Shown here: piece after piece, positions 61,447-64,000 of the stretch
Layout: every line of letters begins with the position of its first letter
Position numbering within the stretch: the stretch's first letter is position 1
Assembly (NCBI RefSeq): GCF_030294985.1
Contig: NZ_AP024718.1
Span: 310,001 to 374,000 of the forward strand
Direction of reading: 5' to 3'
Source: Methylomarinovum tepidoasis
Lineage (GTDB): Bacteria > Pseudomonadota > Gammaproteobacteria > Methylococcales > Methylothermaceae
Length of the DNA stretch: 64,000 nucleotides
Notes under the pieces: generated by a model
Told to the model about the DNA's origin: nothing
The model's database searches: none
What the model saw: the letters and a program-made list of their open reading frames with translations, nothing else
Position numbers and translations under genes: made by a program

Positions 61447-63597
61447 TCAGGCAGCCGGTTCCAGGTTAGCATACGCCAGCATCAGCCACTTGACGCCTGC
61501 GCCGTCGAAGTTCACCTGCACCCGGGCGTTTTTGCCTTCCCCCTCGCACTGCAGCACCGTGCCTTCACCGAAGGCTGCGTGGACCACCCGCTGCCCCAGC
61601 CGCAGACCGCTCGCTTCGGCGGCTGCCGGAGTGACGGCCGCAGGACGGGTGATGCGGGCGGTTTCGCGGATCTGCTCCAGGTGTGCGGCGGGGATCTCGC
61701 GCAGGAAGCGGGATTCGCGCGGATAGGTCTCCCGGCCGTAGAGGCGGCGGCATTCGGCGTGGGTCAGGTACAGCTTTTCCATCGCCCGGGTCATGCCGAC
61801 GTAACACAGGCGGCGCTCCTCCTCCAGGCGGCCGGCGTCCTCGAGCGACTGCAGGGAGGGAAACAGCCCCTCCTCCATCCCCACCATGAACACCAGGGGG
61901 AATTCCAGCCCCTTGGCCGCGTGCAGGGTCATGAGCTGCACGCTGTCCTCGTTCTCACCGGCCTGGGTTTCACCGGCTTCGAGGGCGGCGTTGGCGAGAA
62001 ACGCCTCCAGGGGCGACAGGTCCTCGTCCTCGTGGCCGAGGGCGAACTGGCGGGCGGCGTTGACCAGTTCCTTGAGGTTCTCCACCCGCACCTCGCCCTG
62101 ATCGCCCTTTTCCCTGGCGTAGTGGGCCAGCAGCCCCGTTCCCTCCACCACCTGCCTGACCTGATCCGGCAGGGACAGAGCGGCGGTGGCTGCGTCGAGG
62201 GCATCGACCAGCTGCAGGAATTTCCCCAGGGCGTTGCGGGCCCGGGCCGGCAGGTCATGGGAGCGGCACAGGGATTCGGCGGCCCGCCACAGGGAGAGGC
62301 CCTGGGCGCGGGCGTGTTCGCGCACCGCATCGAGGGTGCGGGGGCCGATGCCGCGGGTGGGCAGGTTCACCACTCGTTCGAAGGAGGGATCGTCGTCGCG
62401 GCTGGCGAGCAGGCGCAGATAGGCCAGGGCGCTCTTGATCTCGGCGCGCTCGAAGAAGCGCAGGCCGCCATAGACCCGGTAGGGGATGCCGGCGGCGAGC
62501 AGTTGTTCCTCGAACAGGCGCGACTGGGCGTTGGAACGGTAGAGGATCGCCGCCTCGCTGCCGCGGCGGCCGGATTCCAGCCACTGCTGGATGCGGCCGA
62601 CGACGAAACGGGCCTCGTCGAGGTCGTTGAAGGCGGCATAGACCGAAATCGGCTCGCCCCTGGCGCCGGCGGTCCACAGCTTCTTGCCCAGGCGACCGGC
62701 ATTATGGGCGATGAGGGCGTTGGCGGCATCGAGAATATGGCCGGTGGAACGGTAGTTCTGCTCCAGCCGCACCAGGCGGTGACCGGGGCAGTCGGCCTGG
62801 AAGCGGCGGATGTTCTCGACCCGGGCCCCGCGCCAGCCGTAGATGGACTGGTCGTCGTCGCCGACCACGAACAGGTTGTCGCGCGTCTCGGTCAGCAGGC
62901 GCAGCCAGGCGTACTGGATGGTGTTGGTGTCCTGGAATTCGTCCACCAGCACGTGGCCGAAGCGACGGCGGTAGTGTTCCAGCAGCGACGGGCGGTCGCG
63001 CAGCAGCTCGTGGGCCCGCAGCAGCAGCTCGCCGAAGTCCACCAGACCGGCGCGCCGGCACTGGCGCTCGTATTCCTGGTAGATGTCGAGCATCTGGCGC
63101 TCGAACAGGTCGCCGGCGACGATGTGCTCGGGGCGGCGGCCTTCGTCCTTCTGGGCGTTGATGTACCACTGGATCTGCCGCGGCGGCCAGCGGCCCTCGT
63201 CCAGCTTCATTTCCCGCAGGATGCGGCGGATCAGGCGGTACTGGTCGTCGCTGTCGAGCACCTGGAAGCCGTCGGGCAGGCCGGCCTCGGCGGCGTGGCG
63301 GCGCAGCAGGCGGTGGGCGAGGCCGTGGAAGGTGCCCAGCCACATGCCGCGGGTGTCGATGCCCAGCAGGTCCTCCACCCGGCCGCGCATCTCCCGCGCC
63401 GCCTTGTTGGTGAAGGTGACCGCCATCAAGGCGTGGGGGCGCATGCCCTCCACCTGCATCAGCCAGGCCAGACGGTGGACCAGCACCCGGGTCTTGCCGC
63501 TGCCGGCGCCGGCCAGCACCAACACCGGCTGCAGGGGGGCGGAGACGGCTTCGCGCTGGGCGTCGTTGAGGGGATCGAGGATTGCGGTGATGTCCAT
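61447..63597 (-). CDS. uvrD: DNA helicase II, UvrD
   Basis: A 716-residue superfamily 1A 3'-5' helicase for nucleotide excision and mismatch repair. It shows Walker A AGAGSGKTRVL, motif II LVDEFQDTN, motif III GDDDQSIYGWRGA, motif IV LEQNYRST, motif V LMTLHAAKGLEFPLVF and motif VI YVGMTRAMEKL. The C-terminal LRLGQRVVHAAFGEGTVL is the Tudor-like RNA-polymerase-interacting domain of UvrD/PcrA. ATG 63597 is the standard start. It is divergent from the DUF2892 gene across 83 bases. Confidence 0.97.
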   Translation of the reverse strand: MDITAILDPLNDAQREAVSAPLQPVLVLAGAGSGKTRVLVHRLAWLMQVEGMRPHALMAVTFTNKAAREMRGRVEDLLGIDTRGMWLGTFHGLAHRLLRRHAAEAGLPDGFQVLDSDDQYRLIRRILREMKLDEGRWPPRQIQWYINAQKDEGRRPEHIVAGDLFERQMLDIYQEYERQCRRAGLVDFGELLLRAHELLRDRPSLLEHYRRRFGHVLVDEFQDTNTIQYAWLRLLTETRDNLFVVGDDDQSIYGWRGARVENIRRFQADCPGHRLVRLEQNYRSTGHILDAANALIAHNAGRLGKKLWTAGARGEPISVYAAFNDLDEARFVVGRIQQWLESGRRGSEAAILYRSNAQSRLFEEQLLAAGIPYRVYGGLRFFERAEIKSALAYLRLLASRDDDPSFERVVNLPTRGIGPRTLDAVREHARAQGLSLWRAAESLCRSHDLPARARNALGKFLQLVDALDAATAALSLPDQVRQVVEGTGLLAHYAREKGDQGEVRVENLKELVNAARQFALGHEDEDLSPLEAFLANAALEAGETQAGENEDSVQLMTLHAAKGLEFPLVFMVGMEEGLFPSLQSLEDAGRLEEERRLCYVGMTRAMEKLYLTHAECRRLYGRETYPRESRFLREIPAAHLEQIRETARITRPAAVTPAAAEASGLRLGQRVVHAAFGEGTVLQCEGEGKNARVQVNFDGAGVKWLMLAYANLEPAA

Positions 63598-63680
63598 GGC
63601 ACCTTATTTTACCGGATCGGTCCCCCACCATTTGCGATATACTAGCGGGCAGTTTCACAACCGCTTGTGGAGGCACCGCT

Positions 63681-64000
63681 ATGGAATTCGATTTCAAGCG
63701 CATGTTCCAGTACGAACGCAACGTCGGCGACCGGGACCGCCAGATCCGCTACGGCGTCGGCGCCCTGTCCATCCTGATCTCGCTGTTTCTGGGCAGCATC
63801 CCGCTGCTGCTGCTGGGCATCGGCCTGCTGGCATCCGGCTTCACCCGCTTCTGCCCGATCTACGCCGCGATGGGCAAGAGCACCCTGCCGCCGTGCTGCG
63901 CCGGCAAGATGAAAGAGGAAGAGTCCCACGGCTGCTGCGGCGGCGAGGAAAAGAAAGCCGAAGCCGGTCAGCACGGCTGCTGCGGCGGCGAAGGCCACGG
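63681..64000 (+). CDS. DUF2892 membrane protein with Cys-rich tail (3' truncated by window edge)
   Basis: The first 106 residues of a protein that runs off the window. Residues about 12-60 match the DUF2892 (YgaP-type) pattern with RNVGDRDRQIRYGVGALSI and two membrane helices (about 27-52). It continues with FCPIYAAMGKSTLPPCC and a hydrophilic tail with repeated GCCGGE units at about residues 84-89 and 99-104, giving at least seven Cys so far. The tail may bind metal. The start has TGGAGG ten bases upstream. The downstream end and any further repeats are not visible. Confidence 0.8.
   Translation, partial: MEFDFKRMFQYERNVGDRDRQIRYGVGALSILISLFLGSIPLLLLGIGLLASGFTRFCPIYAAMGKSTLPPCCAGKMKEEESHGCCGGEEKKAEAGQHGCCGGEGH

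Noticed and set aside
61579-63645. 688-codon plus-strand open frame opposite uvrD
   Set aside because: Antisense shadow created by high third-position GC; all helicase motifs are on the other strand.

Overview
The window is GC-rich bacterial chromosome with gene content typical of Gammaproteobacteria: separate glyQ/glyS subunits, ubiE-ubiJ-ubiB, hslVU, an MSHA-like pilus operon and a DUF3708/DUF3333-type pst operon. A methanotroph-like or sulfur-oxidiser-like gammaproteobacterium is plausible, but no marker in the window fixes the genus. Genes are tightly packed, mostly in operons joined by ATGA, GTGA or TGATG overlaps. No rRNA, tRNA or CRISPR array was recognised.

Layout. 1-4.2 kb: glyQ (cut by the window start), glyS, a PlsC acyltransferase and a membrane protein. 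4.2-7.6 kb: a Uma2-family gene, a small unknown gene, moaB, an NnrU-family gene and a solitary TnpB element with terminal hairpins. 7.6-11 kb: DUF423, pepN and a PsiE-family gene. 11-17 kb: a GH114 family protein, then pstSCAB behind a Pho-box-like promoter. 17.1-26.5 kb (minus strand): a ten-gene MSHA/type II-like pilus operon that encodes secretin, TPR protein, ATPase, platform protein, three assembly proteins, two prepilin-like proteins and a PilZ protein. 26.6-30.4 kb: a DUF2959 lipoprotein and a three-gene von Willebrand-type operon. 30.3-35.9 kb (minus strand): the ubiquinone genes ubiE-ubiJ-ubiB, and hslV-hslU followed by a DUF4160/DUF2442 pair.

35.9-54.5 kb is a surface-polysaccharide locus. 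It has at least six GT2 glycosyltransferases (one of 1167 residues with several glycosyltransferase domains and a repeat-built coiled coil), UDP-galactopyranose mutase, an LtaS-like phosphoglycerol transferase/sulfatase, a methyltransferase, a GNAT protein, a PIG-L deacetylase, a Wzm/Wzt exporter and a PpiC-type isomerase. Together they suggest an ABC-exported glycan containing galactofuranose and probably decorated with phosphoglycerol, methyl and acyl groups. Part of it (about 47.5-50.8 kb) is visibly more AT-rich, which suggests recent acquisition.

54.6-64 kb: a secreted surface protein with a long leader, a lipoprotein, rph-rdgB, and a minus-strand run from uvrD through a broken Uma2 gene, an aldehyde dehydrogenase and a YdjM-like hydrolase to a second intact Uma2 gene. 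A cysteine-rich DUF2892 protein runs off the right edge.

The least explained structure is a pair of intra-operon palindromic elements (624-724 and 32584-32689). They share a core of about 53 nt in the same orientation relative to transcription, but each is enclosed by long inverted arms of unrelated, locus-specific sequence.
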